Below are positions 21,943 through 33,109 of a stretch of 64,000 nt of DNA, one piece after another. The notes under the pieces are model-generated. The model had not been told where the DNA came from and did no database searches. It saw only the letters and a program-made list of their open reading frames with translations. Each line of letters starts with the position of its first letter. The stretch's first letter is position 1. The position numbers were made by a program, and so were the translations under genes. The DNA comes from Tragulus kanchil (lineage: Eukaryota > Chordata > Mammalia > Artiodactyla > Tragulidae). Location: contig JAIOJX010000030.1 of NCBI GenBank assembly GCA_022376925.1, positions 167,473,084 through 167,537,083 of the forward strand, read 5' to 3'.

Positions 21943-22258
21943 GGCTTCCCCTGGTGGTCCAGTGGGTACGGACACCTCCTTGCAGTGCAAGGGGCGCCAG
22001 TTCAATCCCTGGCCTGGGAAGATCCCACGTGCCGCGGAGCGGCTGGACCATGTGTCCAATCACTGAGCCGGAGCTCTGGAGCGTGTGCGCCCAGAGCCGG
22101 CGCTCTGCGACGACAGACACCACCGCGATGGGAGGCCCACAGGAGCCAAAGAACAAAGATGGATGAAAATAGAGAAATGAAAGACCAATAGAAGTGGCCC
22201 GCCCGCTCCCCTCCCTCCCCAACCTGACCCCCACCCAAAATAAATAAGTCTTTAAAAA
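21943..22258 (+). repeat. Young third-family SINE (copy 5)
   Basis: Nearly intact copy with many CpGs: GGCGCCAGTTCAATCCC, CACGTGCCGCGGAGCGGCTG, GACCAATAGAAGTGGCCCGC, a C-rich tail and poly-A. Flanked by AAAAATCAGTAAA at 21929-21941 and 22259-22271. It sits immediately upstream of another copy in the same orientation. Confidence 0.92.
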
Positions 22259-22272
22259 AAAAATCAGTAAAG

Positions 22273-22511
22273 GGGCTTCCTTGGTGGTCCAGTGGGTGGA
22301 TGGTCCATCTTGCAGTGCAGGGGGCACCAGTTCAGTCCCTGGCCTGGGAGGATCCCACGTGCCGCTGAGTGGCTGGGCCAGTGTGTCCAGTTACAAGCCA
22401 GCGCTGTGGAGCACATGCACCCAGGGGAAGTGCTCTGTGGCAAGAGAGGCCACTGCAGTGGGAGGCCCATACACACCAAGGAATGAAAAAAAAGATGGAT
22501 GGAAAAATAAA
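22273..22511 (+). repeat. Third-family SINE, older copy (copy 6)
   Basis: GGCTTCCTTGGTGGTCCAGT, GGCCTGGGAGGATCCCACGT and GAAAAAAAAGATGGATGGAA follow the family order, but with more substitutions than copy 5. The right edge is unclear. A weak AAAAATCAACTAA match to its left flank near 22549 suggests the element may reach that far. Confidence 0.8.
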
Positions 22512-22908
22512 TGAGGCAAAAAAGAATTAATAGCCTGAAAACTGGGTAAAAAAAAAATCAACTAAGTAGTAAAACAGATGATATACAGATAAGAGGGACA
22601 AAGTGTGAATATGGAGGCAAATGCCCCCAGTGTGGAAAACCCTGGATTATCTCATTTACTCTGCATAACAATTATATGAGTTAAATAAAGATGTCTTCCC
22701 TCCTGTGTATCAGGACAGACCAAGTGTCTAAGGACTGTGACACTCCACAGCTGCAACTCACACTCAGGAAAGAAGTTTTAGGTATCTGTGCTGCAGAGAG
22801 TTCCAGCAGTTCCTGGGAAGGCACAGGGGTCTTCCCTACCTGGAACAGGCCAGAGAGGATCCTGGGCATCCTCAAGGGAGGCTCCTCTCCTGGTCGCCCA
22901 TCGTGTAT

Positions 22909-23252
22909 GTTTTTGTGTTTGTTTGTTTATGCTATACAGTAGGTCGTTGCTGGTTATCCATTTTATTTATTCATTTATTTATTTTTAAATTTTGGCCTAT
23001 TTTATTGGTCCTTCATTTATTTATTTTTCATCCATCTTAATTCTTTGGCCTGCATGGGCCTCACATTGCAATGGCCTCTCTCCTTGCAGAGCACCGGCTC
23101 TGGGCACATGTGCCATAATTGGCACATGTCGTAATTGGACACACAAGTCCAGCTGCTCCGCAGCATGTGGCATCTTCCCAGGCCAGGGATCAAACCGGTG
23201 CCCTTGCACTGCAAAGTGGACTCTTTACTCACTGGACCACCAGGGAAGCCCG
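22909..23252 (-). repeat. Third-family SINE (copy 7) with an L1-like stretch in its tail
   Basis: SINE body at about 22995-23252 (+ strand: TATTTTATTGGTCCTTCATT ... GGACCACCAGGGAAGCCCG). A 9-bp ATCGTGTAT repeat at 22900-22908 and 23253-23261 would include an extra 85 bp, containing GCTATACAGTAGGTCGTTGC, which resembles artiodactyl L1 3' sequence. The body has a small internal duplication (CACATGTGCCATAATTGG / CACATGTCGTAATTGG). Repeated at 24085-24429. Confidence 0.75.
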
Positions 23253-23287
23253 ATCGTGTATCTTTTACACTAAAGTGTTTTAAATGT

Positions 23288-23492
23288 TGGCTTCCTTGGT
23301 TGTTTCAGTGGTAAGGAATCCACCTGCAGTGCAGGAGACAAGGGCTCGATCCCTGGGTCAAAAAGATCCCCTGGAGGCAGCAATGGCAACACACGCTAGT
23401 ATTCTTGCCTGGAAAGTTCCATGGCCAGAGAAGCCTGGCTGGCAACAGTTCATGGAATTGCAAAGAGTCAGACGCAGCTAAGCATACACAAA
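23288..23492 (+). repeat. Bov-tA SINE
   Basis: GGCTTCCTTGGTTGTTTCAG, CTGCAGTGCAGGAGACAAGG and AGAGTCAGACGCAGCTAAGC in Bov-tA order; rather diverged. TTTAAATGT / TTTAAGTGT flanks it. Duplicated at 24465-24669. Confidence 0.87.
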
Positions 23493-23560
23493 TTTAAGTG
23501 TCACGTCAGCCTGCTTTCCTTTAGGAAAAAGAAAAAAACAGGAGTATCTACCTACCTATG

Positions 23561-23562
23561 TA

Positions 23563-23594
<32 letters not shown>

Positions 23595-23596
23595 TA
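23561..23596. repeat. (TCTG)n(TCTA)n tetranucleotide repeat
   Basis: Three TCTG units run into about five TCTA units. The second copy (about 24738-24773) has the same repeat count, which is informative because such a repeat mutates quickly. Confidence 0.95.
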
Positions 23597-24739
23597 TTAG
23601 AAACAGCCTCACTGTATCAGACACCTCATGTGCTACCTCAGATCCTCTTAAGTGGCCATCACTATGCCAGCCTTGGCCATGATGGGCTCTTGGAGGCCAC
23701 TGGGTTCTGCTACCGGAGGTCTCTGGCTGCTCCCATGACATCCAAACTTAGAGGACCCGCCGTGCTGTTGGGTATGAGGTCTCAATTCCACAGTGGCTGC
23801 TGGAGCCAGGTGATGCAACCCAGTAGCACCAGGAAATGAACTCTGTGAACATTGAGTTAAATAAAGATGTCTTCCCTCCTGTGTATCAGGACAGACCAAG
23901 TGTCTAAGGACTGTGACACTCCACAGCTGCAACTCACACTCAGGAAAGAAGTTTTAGGTATCTGTGCTGCAGAGAGTTCCAGCAGTTCCTGGGAAGGCAC
24001 AGGGGTCTTCCCTACCTGGAACAGGCCAGAGAGGATCCTGGGCATCCTCAAGGGAGGCTCCTCTCCTGGTCGCCCATCGTGTATGTTTTTGTGTTTGTTT
24101 GTTTATGCTATACAGTAGGTCGTTGCTGGTTATCCATTTTATTTATTCATTTATTTATTTTTAAATTTTGGCCTATTTTATTGGTCCTTCATTTATTTAT
24201 TTTTCATCCATCTTAATTCTTTGGCCTGCATGGGCCTCACATTGCAATGGCCTCTCTCCTTGCAGAGCACCGGCTCTGGGCACATGTGCCATAATTGGCA
24301 CATGTCGTAATTGGACACACAAGTCCAGCTGCTCCGCAGCATGTGGCATCTTCCCAGGCCAGGGATCAAACCGGTGCCCCTTGCACTGCAAAGTGGACTC
24401 TTTACTCACTGGACCACCAGGGAAGCCCGATCGTGTATCTTTTACACTAAAGTGTTTTAAATGTTGGCTTCCTTGGTTGTTTCAGTGGTAAGGAATCCAC
24501 CTGCAGTGCAGGAGACAAGGGCTCGATCCCTGGGTCAAAAAGATCCCCTGGAGGCAGCAATGGCAACACACGCTAGTATTCTTGCCTGGAAAGTTCCATG
24601 GCCAGAGAAGCCTGGCTGGCAACAGTTCATGGAATTGCAAAGAGTCAGACGCAGCTAAGCATACACAAATTTAAGTGTCACGTCAGCCTGCTTTCCTTTA
24701 GGAAAAAGAAAAAAACAGGAGTATCTACCTACCTATGTA

Positions 24740-24771
<32 letters not shown>

Positions 24772-25027
24772 TATTAGAAACAGCCTCACTGTATCAGACA
24801 CCTCATGTGCTACCTCAGATCCTCTTAAGTGGCCATCACTATGCCAGCCTTGGCCATGATGGGCTCTTGGAGGCCACTGGGTTCTGCTACCGGAGGTCTC
24901 TGGCTGCTCCCATGACATCCAAACTTAGAGGACCCGCCGTGCTGTTGGGTATGAGGTCACGATTCCACAGTGGCTGCTGACGGAGCCAGGTGATGCAACC
25001 CAGTAGCACCAGGAAATGAACTCTGTG

Positions 25028-25176
25028 GGGAGAGCCTTGACCAGTAATGGACAAGAGATGGTGGAGCACCAGGAGGCACATCCTCTCTCCATTTGTCCAT
25101 AATGGACCATTTCTAGGCATGGTGTTTCTATATCATCTGTTCAGAGACACCCCACGTGGTCAAATGACTGGCTGTG
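25028..25176. other. Unassigned sequence
   Basis: Unique-looking DNA between duplication 5 and an L1 end; nothing recognised. Confidence 0.4.
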
Positions 25177-25185
25177 TCTCTTCTT

Positions 25186-25334
25186 TTTTTTTTTTTTGCC
25201 ATTTTTTAAATTTTGCTTTTTTGCTTTTGTAGTTTTGTTGTTTACAGATGTTTATAATCCCGGATTAGTCATATGTCTATCCCATCTCCCCGCATCCCAC
25301 CCCTCCAGACCATCGCATAGCCCCTGTGTCTGTA
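25186..25334 (-). mobile_element. Very short 5'-truncated L1
   Basis: Minus-strand L1 3' end only: poly-T, then GTTTACAGATGTTTATAATC, CGGATTAGTCATATGTCTAT and ACCCCTCCAGACCATCGCAT. This is the same 3' UTR as the L1s at 20 kb and 28.6 kb. TCTCTTCTT at 25177-25185 and 25335-25343 is the target duplication. Confidence 0.9.
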
Positions 25335-25343
25335 TCTCTTCTT

Positions 25344-25535
25344 GAACCAAGGCCTGCTCAGCAGTGAACCTCCTTATATCTTCTTCCCACACTTCCTGGC
25401 ACCCTCCTTACCCCTCGCTCTTAGTCCCATGGGACTGCACCTTCTAATGAAGCACTGGCACTTACATCTTGCCTCATGCTCTCTCTTCAGGAAACCTTGG
25501 CTGGTGAATTCAAGTAGGAATTTTTTTCAATTCTC
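25344..25535. other. Unassigned sequence
   Basis: Unique-looking DNA; nothing recognised. Confidence 0.4.
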
Positions 25536-25547
25536 ATCCATAGCAAC

Positions 25548-25925
25548 CTGGTAAAAAGAATTATTTATTTGTTTAGTTGTTTGACTGCACCAGATCTTAG
25601 TTGAGGCACGTGGGGATGAAGTTCCCTGACCAGGGCTAAGACCGGGGCCCCCGGTATTGGGAGTGCAGTCTTATCCACTGGACCACAGGTCAGTGTCCCA
25701 TTGGTGAACGCGTCACATGATTGAGTCCGTATTCCAAGAGTGGATAAATAAATACCGTCTCTTTAAAAAAAAAAAAAAGTTTATTTGGCTGTTCCGGGTC
25801 TTAGTTGCAGCAAGCGGCATCTTCCGTTGCACCATGTGGGATCTAGTACCCTGACCAGGGATTAAACCTGGGTTCCCTGCATGGGGAACACGGATTTTAG
25901 CCATGGAATCACCAGGAAAGTCCCT
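25548..25925 (-). repeat. Two CHR-type SINEs inside one target duplication
   Basis: ATCCATAGCAAC occurs at 25536-25547 and 25926-25937. Between them are two minus-strand CHR-like bodies (about 25560-25692 with GTTCCCTGACCAGGGCTAAG, and about 25782-25925 with CTGACCAGGGATTAAACCTG), joined by non-SINE DNA and a run of about 14 A. Either one SINE inserted into the tail of the other, or a composite was inserted in one event. Confidence 0.7.
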
Positions 25926-27993
25926 ATCCATAGCAACTTTAAAGGTTGATTTCAAAAGTATAGTGGGCTCCTCCTCTCACCTGAAAAGACTGCCCAGAGG
26001 AACAGAGTGACTCCCTGGCAGAGACTGGAAGGCGGACCACCTTCTTGGGTAAAAGGGTAGAGGCGGTATCTGTCGCTGCTCGGCATTTGGGCAGAAGGTC
26101 CAGCCAGACAGCCCAGAACCGTCAGATGTGCATAGAGATGGCAGCTGAGCATGACCAAGCTGGGGTGAGCACAGCGGCCGTGCAGGCCTTGCAGCCTTGC
26201 CACCCCTGGGCTCTAGCTTGCCCTGCCCCTGCTTGCTAGGCTGTGGGCTAGTAGGAAGTCTCTGGAATATTCCTACGAGGTGGAGGAGGGGCAGTACCTT
26301 GCAGACAGGGAACTTTGAACCGGATAGTGATTGAAGTCCTTGATTAGACTAACATTTTTATTGGATTAGACTGGCCTTTCCTGGAGTGGACTGAATTTAG
26401 TGTTTCTGCTGCCAAGTGGGAATGAGAGCTCATTAAAGAAAGTACATGCAATTATTATTATTTTTAAGTGCTGTTGGACTCTCCCGGGCCCACTTTAATT
26501 TGGCCAGGAGCCCTGTCCTTGACTATGAACTCTGAGGAGAGCCAACCAGACTCCGGCACTTGGGTAAATGGGGTTTATGTTTCTGTGGCTGGAATAATGA
26601 GGCCGGGGGTAAACCACCAGAGCGCAGTGCCTTGGCCGAGTCCACACAACAGGCTGGCTGTGTGCTCCCGGCTGAGGGATTGTGGGGAAGAATGACACAT
26701 CGGCACGTCTAGTATGTGTTTATAACACACTCTGCTAAATCCATTGTGGACTGTCTGGATTTCACCCTCTGCTGGTTGTTGTGTAAGAGGGATGGATGTG
26801 CACAGTGTGTGTGTGAGTTCACGGTGTGTGCACAGCCATGGTTGAGAGCCCAGGCTCTAACCTCAGGCAGATCGGGTGACCTGGCTCTGTCACTCACCGG
26901 CCATGCAAGCGGCATTTTTACCAGGATCTAGTACCCTGACCAGATTAAACCTGGGTTCCCTGCATGGGGAACACGGATTTTAGCCATGGAATCACCAGGA
27001 AAGTCCCTATCCATAGCAACTTTAAAGGTTGATTTCAAAAGTATAGTGGGCTCCTCCTCTCACCTGAAAAGACTGCCCAGAGGAACAGAGTGACTCCCTG
27101 GCAGAGACTGGAAGGCGGACCACCTTCTTGGGTAAAAGGGTAGAGGCGGTATCTGTCGCTGCTCGGCATTTGGGCAGAAGGTCCAGCCAGACAGCCCAGA
27201 ACCGTCAGATGTGCATAGAGATGGCAGCTGAGCATGACCAAGCTGGGGTGAGCACAGCGGCCGTGCAGGCCTTGCAGCCTTGCCACCCCTGGGCTCTAGC
27301 TTGCCCTGCCCCTGCTTGCTAGGCTGTGGGCTAGTAGGAAGTCTCTGGAATATTCCTACGAGGTGGAGGAGGGGCAGTACCTTGCAGACAGGGAACTTTG
27401 AACCGGATAGTGATTGAAGTCCTTGATTAGACTAACATTTTTATTGGATTAGACTGGCCTTTCCTGGAGTGGACTGAATTTAGTGTTTCTGCTGCCAAGT
27501 GGGAATGAGAGCTCATTAAAGAAAGTACATGCAATTATTATTTTTTTTAAGTGCTGTTGGACTCTCCCGGGCCCACTTTAATTTGGCCAGGAGCCCTGTC
27601 CTTGACTATGAACTCTGAGGAGAGCCAACCAGACTCCGGCACTTGGGTAAATGGGGTTTATGTTTCTGTGGCTGGAATAATGAGGCCGGGGGTAAACCAC
27701 CAGAGCGCAGTGCCTTGGCCGAGTCCACACAACAGGCTGGCTGTGTGCTCCCGGCTGAGGGATTGTGGGGAAGAATGACACATCGGCACGTCTAGTATGT
27801 GTTTATAACACACTCTGCTAAATCCATTGTGGACTGTCTGGATTTCACCCTCTGCTGGTTGTTGTGTAAGAGGGATGGATGTGCACAGTGTGTGTGTGAG
27901 TTCACGGTGTGTGCACAGCCATGGTTGAGAGCCCAGGCTCTAACCTCAGGCAGATCGGGTGACCTGGCTCTGTCACTCACCGGCCATGCAAGC
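25810..27993. repeat. Direct tandem duplication 6 (about 1085)
   Basis: Copy A 25810-26910, copy B 26905-27993; GCAAGC is shared at the junction. The head of B is garbled relative to A: GCAAGCGGCATTTTTACCAG vs GCAAGCGGCATCTTCCGTTG, and CCCTGACCAGATTAAACC vs CCCTGACCAGGGATTAAACC. Both contain the same unique DNA with no recognisable gene. Confidence 0.96.
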
Positions 27994-28085
27994 TTGGATA
28001 AGTTCTTAACCTTTCCAAGACACGTCACCTGAAAAGTGAGAATAATCATACCAGCCTCACTGGCCTGTTGTGAGAATCCAAACTC
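27918..28085 (+). repeat. MIR SINE
   Basis: GGTTGAGAGCCCAGGCTCTA, TGACCTGGCTCTGTCACTCA, AAGTTCTTAACCTTTCCAAG and AATCATACCAGCCTCACTGG follow MIR order. Its 5' half is also present at about 26838-26910, where duplication 6 cuts it. Confidence 0.85.
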
Positions 28086-28432
28086 CAGCCGTCACATAGC
28101 TTCACGATCCCTGCCACATCCACAGCCTGCTTAGGCTGGTTATTCTCTGCCTCAGTCCTTTCCAACCCAAATCCAGTTTCCACCCAGATCTGTACCCTGA
28201 GGACTTCCTCCAGGCTCCTAGCCCACTGGCCTCAGCTGGGTTGGTCCTTGGAAGGCGATGGCAGGAGATGAGATCTCGGAGAAAGAGAAGCTGGGGTGTT
28301 CCTCCCCTGCCCTCCTCGCTTGAGTGCCTTGGCTCCCCCCTTGATTGCCCCAACTCTCAGAGCAGCCTGGTTCCCTCCCTTGACACCTCAGGCCTCAGAT
28401 GGTAGCAGCCAACCCTGGGGGCTGCCCCCAGA
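28086..28432. other. Unassigned sequence
   Basis: C-rich unique DNA; no gene or repeat recognised. A GGGGGCTGCCCCC palindrome lies at about 28417-28429. Confidence 0.45.
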
Positions 28433-28444
28433 GACTTCAGCATT

Positions 28445-28587
28445 CCTTTTATTTTTGATAAATAAAATTTATTTTATGGTATAAATTGTTACCCTAATAG
28501 GAGGAGTCAACTTGTGAGTTGACTTTGCAGTTTTATTTATTTTTTATTTAGTTTTGTTAACTTATATGATTTACTTATTTATTTTAT
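28445..28587. other. 143-bp AT-rich insert between two copies of GACTTCAGCATT
   Basis: Flanked by GACTTCAGCATT at 28433-28444 and GACTTCAGCATT at 28588-28599, so it looks like a separate insertion. The content is AT-rich and not assigned to any family. It contains an 8-bp perfect hairpin AGTCAACT-TGTG-AGTTGACT at 28505-28524. Confidence 0.6.
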
Positions 28588-28597
28588 GACTTCAGCA

Positions 28598-30571
28598 TTG
28601 TTTCTTTTTTTTTAAAAAAAAAACCCTTTATTTTACTTTTAACTTTTACAGAGTTTTGTCGTTTACAGATATGTATGTTCCCAGATTAGTCATATGTATA
28701 TCCCCCCCTTCCCACCTCTCCCACCCATCACACAGCACCCCTGAAGGATCCCCTTTTCTCACAGAGCAATGACTATAGCTATTTTCTTCACTTATGATAG
28801 TACAGGCCTTCATGCTACTTCTTTTATGCCTCCCACCCTCTGTTCCTTCCCCACTATGTCCATATGTCCACTGTCCATGTCTGTCTTTCCGTCGCTTCAC
28901 TGCGTGTGCCATCATCACCATCCTACTAGATTCCATATATATGTGTTAATATGTATTTGTCCTTTGTCCTGTATTTGTCCTTCTCTTTCTGACTGACTTC
29001 ACTTTCTATGATACGTTCTAGATCCAGCCACCTCATTAGGGCCGATTCTTCTGCATTTCTCTTTATAGCTGTGTAGTATTCCATTGTATATATGAGCCAG
29101 TGCTTTTGGATCCATTCGTTCATCGATGGACATCTAGGTTGCTTCCATGTTCTAGCTATTGTATAGAGAGCTGCAATGAACATTGGGGTACAGGTGCTTC
29201 TTTCAGATTTGATTTCATCAGGGTATAAGCCTAAGAGTGGGATTGCTGGGTCGTATGGTGCTTCTATTTTTAGTTTTTTAAGAAATCTCCAGACTGTCTT
29301 CCATAGAGGCTGTATCAATTGACATTCCCACCAGCAATGCAAGAGGGTTCCCTTTTCTCCGCACCCTCTCCAGCATTCATTGTCTGTCGATTTGTGGATG
29401 ATGGCCATTCTGACGGGTGTGAGATGATATCTCATTGTAGTTTTGATTTGCATTTCTCTAATTATAAGTGAAGTTGAGCATCGTTTCATGTGCTTTTGGG
29501 CCATCTGTATGTCTTCTTTGGAGAGGTGTCTCTTTAGGTCCTTTTCCCATTTTTTGATTGGGTTGTTCATTTTTCCGGTGCTGAGTTATCTGAGTTGCTT
29601 GTAGATTTTGGAGATTAATTCTTTGTCTGTTGTTTCACATGCTATGACTTTCTCCCATTCTGTGGGCTGTCCGTTCAGCTTTTTTGCTGTACAAAAGCTT
29701 TTAAGTTTCATGAGGTCCCACATGCTCATTTTTCTTTTCACTTCCGCTATTTTAGTTGGTGGGTCAGAGAAGATCTTGCTTTGATTGATGCCCTTGACGG
29801 TTTTGCCTATAGTCTCCTCTAAGAGTTTGATGGTTTCTGGTCTTACATTTAGGTCTTTAATCCATTCGGAGTTGATCTTTGTGCATGGTGTCAGGGAATG
29901 TTCCAACTTCATTATTTTGCATGTAGCTGTCCAATTTTCCCAGCACCATTTGTTGAAGAGGCTGTCTTTGTCCCATTTTATAGTTTCGCCTCCTTTGTCA
30001 AAAATAAGGTACCCATAGGTGCATGGGTTTATCTCTGGGTTCTCTATCTTGTTCCATTGGTCTGTATTTCTGTTTTTGTGCCAGTACCATACTGTCTTGA
30101 TGACTGTTGCTTTGTAGTAGAGTCTGAAGTTAGGGAGGCTGATCCCTCCAGCTGCATTCTCCTTCCTCAGGATTGCTTTGGCTATTCGAGGTCTTTTGTG
30201 TTTCCATATGAACTATGTTCTTCTTTGGTCTAGTTCTGTGAAGAATGTCATTGGAAGTTTGATAGGGATCACATTGAATCTATAGATGACATTTGGTAGT
30301 ATGGTCATTTTCACAATATTGATTCTTCTGACCCAGGAACACGGACTATCTCTCCATCTGTTTAAGTCTTCTTTAATGTCTCTCATGAGTTGTCATTTTC
30401 TGTGTACAGTTCTTTTGTTTCCTTGGGTAGGTTTATTCCTAAATATTTGATTCTTTTGGTTGCAATGGTGAAGGGGATTGCCTCTTTGATTTCGTTTTCT
30501 GATTTTTCATTGTTTGTGTATAGGAATGCCAGTGATTTCTGTGTATTGATTTTGTATCCTGCGACTTTGCG
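28598..30571 (-). mobile_element. 5'-truncated L1 (about 2 kb)
   Basis: Starts at its 3' end (T/A-rich tract, then CTTTTAACTTTTACAGAGTT) and runs through the ORF2 C-terminal and middle regions. It is flanked by GACTTCAGCA at 28588-28597 and 30572-30581. Same subfamily as the L1 at 20 kb. The right part is inside duplication 7. Confidence 0.9.
28926..29912 (-). pseudogene. L1 ORF2 C-terminal half, one in-frame stop
   Basis: Two open segments in the same frame (29912-29586, then 29570-28926) are separated by a TAA and a few degraded codons near 29583. The upstream segment includes [19 protein letters not shown] and ends YKQLR. The downstream one includes [20 protein letters not shown], then [18 protein letters not shown], and ends ILTHIYGI. 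These are L1 ORF2p regions downstream of the reverse transcriptase. The element is dead by truncation and by the stop. Confidence 0.92.
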
Positions 30572-32480
30572 ACTTCAGCAGTCTTTAGGGTTCCCCATAC
30601 CTTGTCCCAGGAATCTGTACCGAGTCCCTTTGTCAGGTCTTGCCATGGAGATCAGAGAGAATTCTTCCCACCTGACCCTGGGTGATACACTCCTGGATTA
30701 TTGTTTAAGTGGTGTTTTCTTATCAAACTCATATTTTAAAACTTTTGTTTTATGTGAATTTTATGTCTCTTTGTCATTGTGGACTTGAGGTGCTGGCTCT
30801 AAGCTTTCTAATCATGTTAAAATAATCACACACCTCTTAAAATAAATGTGTTCAGGGAATTCCCTGGCAGTCCAGTGGCTAGGACGCACACATTCACTGT
30901 GGAGGGTCTGGGTTCGATTCCTGGTCAGGGAACTGAGATCCTGCCAGCAACATGACACAGACCATAAAAAAAGTATTTTTTGTTGTTGTTCACCGTGTCC
31001 CACCTGAAGCCAGTTCTGGTACCCCTGTGTCCTGAGAAGGCCCCTTTGGGAAGGACCTAGTCACTCTGTGGACTCGCTAAGCTCAGGAACACTCCCTTTT
31101 CTGTCTGAGCGTTGTTCCGAAAATCAGGATCCACATAGTCACTTGCAGCACACACACACCAGGCAGGACTGTGTTCCTTCTCAAACTGTCTCTGCTTTCA
31201 CGTAAAATATAACATATCGTCCTGTTGCTAATAAAGGCTGTGTGCCTCCTGTTGTGACGGCTCTCTGCACGAGAGTCATCTTCTCTCTCCTGCAGAAAGG
31301 GCAAGGAGTTCATGCTGAAACGAGACACTATCTGCAATCACTCTCGGTTCCATCAGGTTCTTTGTGTAATCTACCTTCAAATGACAAGGATTTATCTGTT
31401 TTTCTTAAATTTTTTGACCCAGGAACACGGACTATCTCTCCATCTGTTTAAGTCTTCTTTAATGTCTCTCATGAGTTGTCATTTTCTGTGTACAGTTCTT
31501 TTGTTTCCTTGGGTAGGTTTATTCCTAAATATTTGATTCTTTTGGTTGCAATGGTGAAGGGGATTGCCTCTTTGATTTCGTTTTCTGATTTTTCATTGTT
31601 TGTGTATAGGAATGCCAGTGATTTCTGTGTATTGATTTTGTATCCTGCGACTTTGCGACTTCAGCAGTCTTTAGGGTTCCCCATACCTTGTCCCAGGAAT
31701 CTGTACCGAGTCCCTTTGTCAGGTCTTGCCATGGAGATCAGAGAGAATTCTTCCCACCTGACCCTGGGTGATACACTCCTGGATTATTGTTTAAGTGGTG
31801 TTTTCTTATCAAACTCATATTTTAAAACTTTTGTTTTATGTGAATTTTATGTCTCTTTGTCATTGTGGACTTGAGGTGCTGGCTCTAAGCTTTCTAATCA
31901 TGTTAAAATAATCACACACCTCTTAAAATAAATGTGTTCAGGGAATTCCCTGGCAGTCCAGTGGCTAGGACGCACACATTCACTGTGGAGGGTCTGGGTT
32001 CGATTCCTGGTCAGGGAACTGAGATCCTGCCAGCAACATGACACAGACCATAAAAAAAGTATTTTTTGTTGTTGTTCACCGTGTCCCACCTGAAGCCAGT
32101 TCTGGTACCCCTGTGTCCTGAGAAGGCCCCTTTGGGAAGGACCTAGTCACTCTGTGGACTCGCTAAGCTCAGGAACACTCCCTTTTCTGTCTGAGCGTTG
32201 TTCCGAAAATCAGGATCCACATAGTCACTTGCAGCACACACACACCAGGCAGGACTGTGTTCCTTCTCAAACTGTCTCTGCTTTCACGTAAAATATAACA
32301 TATCGTCCTGTTGCTAATAAAGGCTGTGTGCCTCCTGTTGTGACGGCTCTCTGCACGAGAGTCATCTTCTCTCTCCTGCAGAAAGGGCAAGGAGTTCATT
32401 TTGAAAAAAGACACTATCTGCAATCACTCTCGGTTCCAACAGGTTCTTTCTGAAATCTACCTTCAAATGACAAGGATTTA
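30329..32480. repeat. Direct tandem duplication 7 (period 1086)
   Basis: Copy A 30329-31394, copy B 31415-32480, spacer 31395-31414. The last 100 bases differ (TTCATGCTGAAACGAGACAC vs TTCATTTTGAAAAAAGACAC; GGTTCTTTGTGTAATC vs GGTTCTTTCTGAAATC), as if one contig end were low quality. The unit starts inside the L1 and ends in unique DNA. Confidence 0.97.
30856..30980 (+). repeat. CHR-type SINE
   Basis: GGGAATTCCCTGGCAGTCCA, GTCTGGGTTCGATTCCTGGT and CAGGGAACTGAGATCCTGCC, then an A-rich tail, matching a short CHR element. Duplicated at 31942-32066. Confidence 0.88.
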
Positions 32481-33109
32481 AAAAATAAATTTGGTGGAAT
32501 CTTGCTGAGATTTTCAGAACACGAAACTGAATAGTTAAGAAAGAATATACCACTCTTTGTTAAAAAATAGAATATGCCCAGAAAGCTGGGTTCAACTCTT
32601 AAGCGTCTTTTCTCCTTCCTCTTGCCGCCTCCAGTACTGTGAGTTTCTTCAGCTCCACCTACCCCTCCTTCTGGCCACATACACACACGTGAACTCACGC
32701 TTGCACACTCATTCACAAGCATGTATGCGCACACACACACATTCACACCTGCAGGCGCCTCCTGGGCACAGTGACAGGATGGCAGGTCCACCTCCCTGCC
32801 CTCTAGCATCAGGGAGCTGGCTGCTTCCTTCGCAAATTGCCTCCAGAACAAAGCAAGCTGGCCCGCGAGGACTTCTGTCGCCTCTGCTGGAGCTGTGCTA
32901 CTCAGGATCAAGCAAGACTGCTGGCAAAACTTAAAAAAAAAAAAAACAGTTCTTTTTTTTTTTTTTTCTATTTAAGTCACAGTAGGTGAGGAGCTGAACG
33001 GAGCATGCAGAGGGCTACCCTGTTGAGGATCCTATAAATTCAGCTTGATTTTAGGAATGGAGGGAGGGAAAGTGATTCTAAGAAATTCACTTTGGTCATT
33101 GGAATCTTT

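Larger units (their letters stand above)
22677..25027. repeat. Direct tandem duplication 5 (period 1176)
   Basis: Copy A 22677-23847, copy B 23853-25027. Differences: GTGCCCTTGC vs GTGCCCCTTGC, GGTCTCAATTCC vs GGTCACGATTCC, TGCTGGAGCC vs TGCTGACGGAGCC. Both copies contain the same SINE, Bov-tA and tetranucleotide repeat in the same states, so duplication is more recent than all three. Confidence 0.98.

Noticed and set aside
28505..28524. 8-bp perfect hairpin as a small RNA or terminator
   Set aside because: Too short for a microRNA precursor, and it sits in an AT-rich insert without other support.
32414..32911. 165-codon minus-strand frame (and the related frame at 33516-33830)
   Set aside because: It runs through a CA-rich low-complexity stretch, has no recognisable domain, and the counterpart frame in the second copy is broken by a 2-base difference in the CA run.
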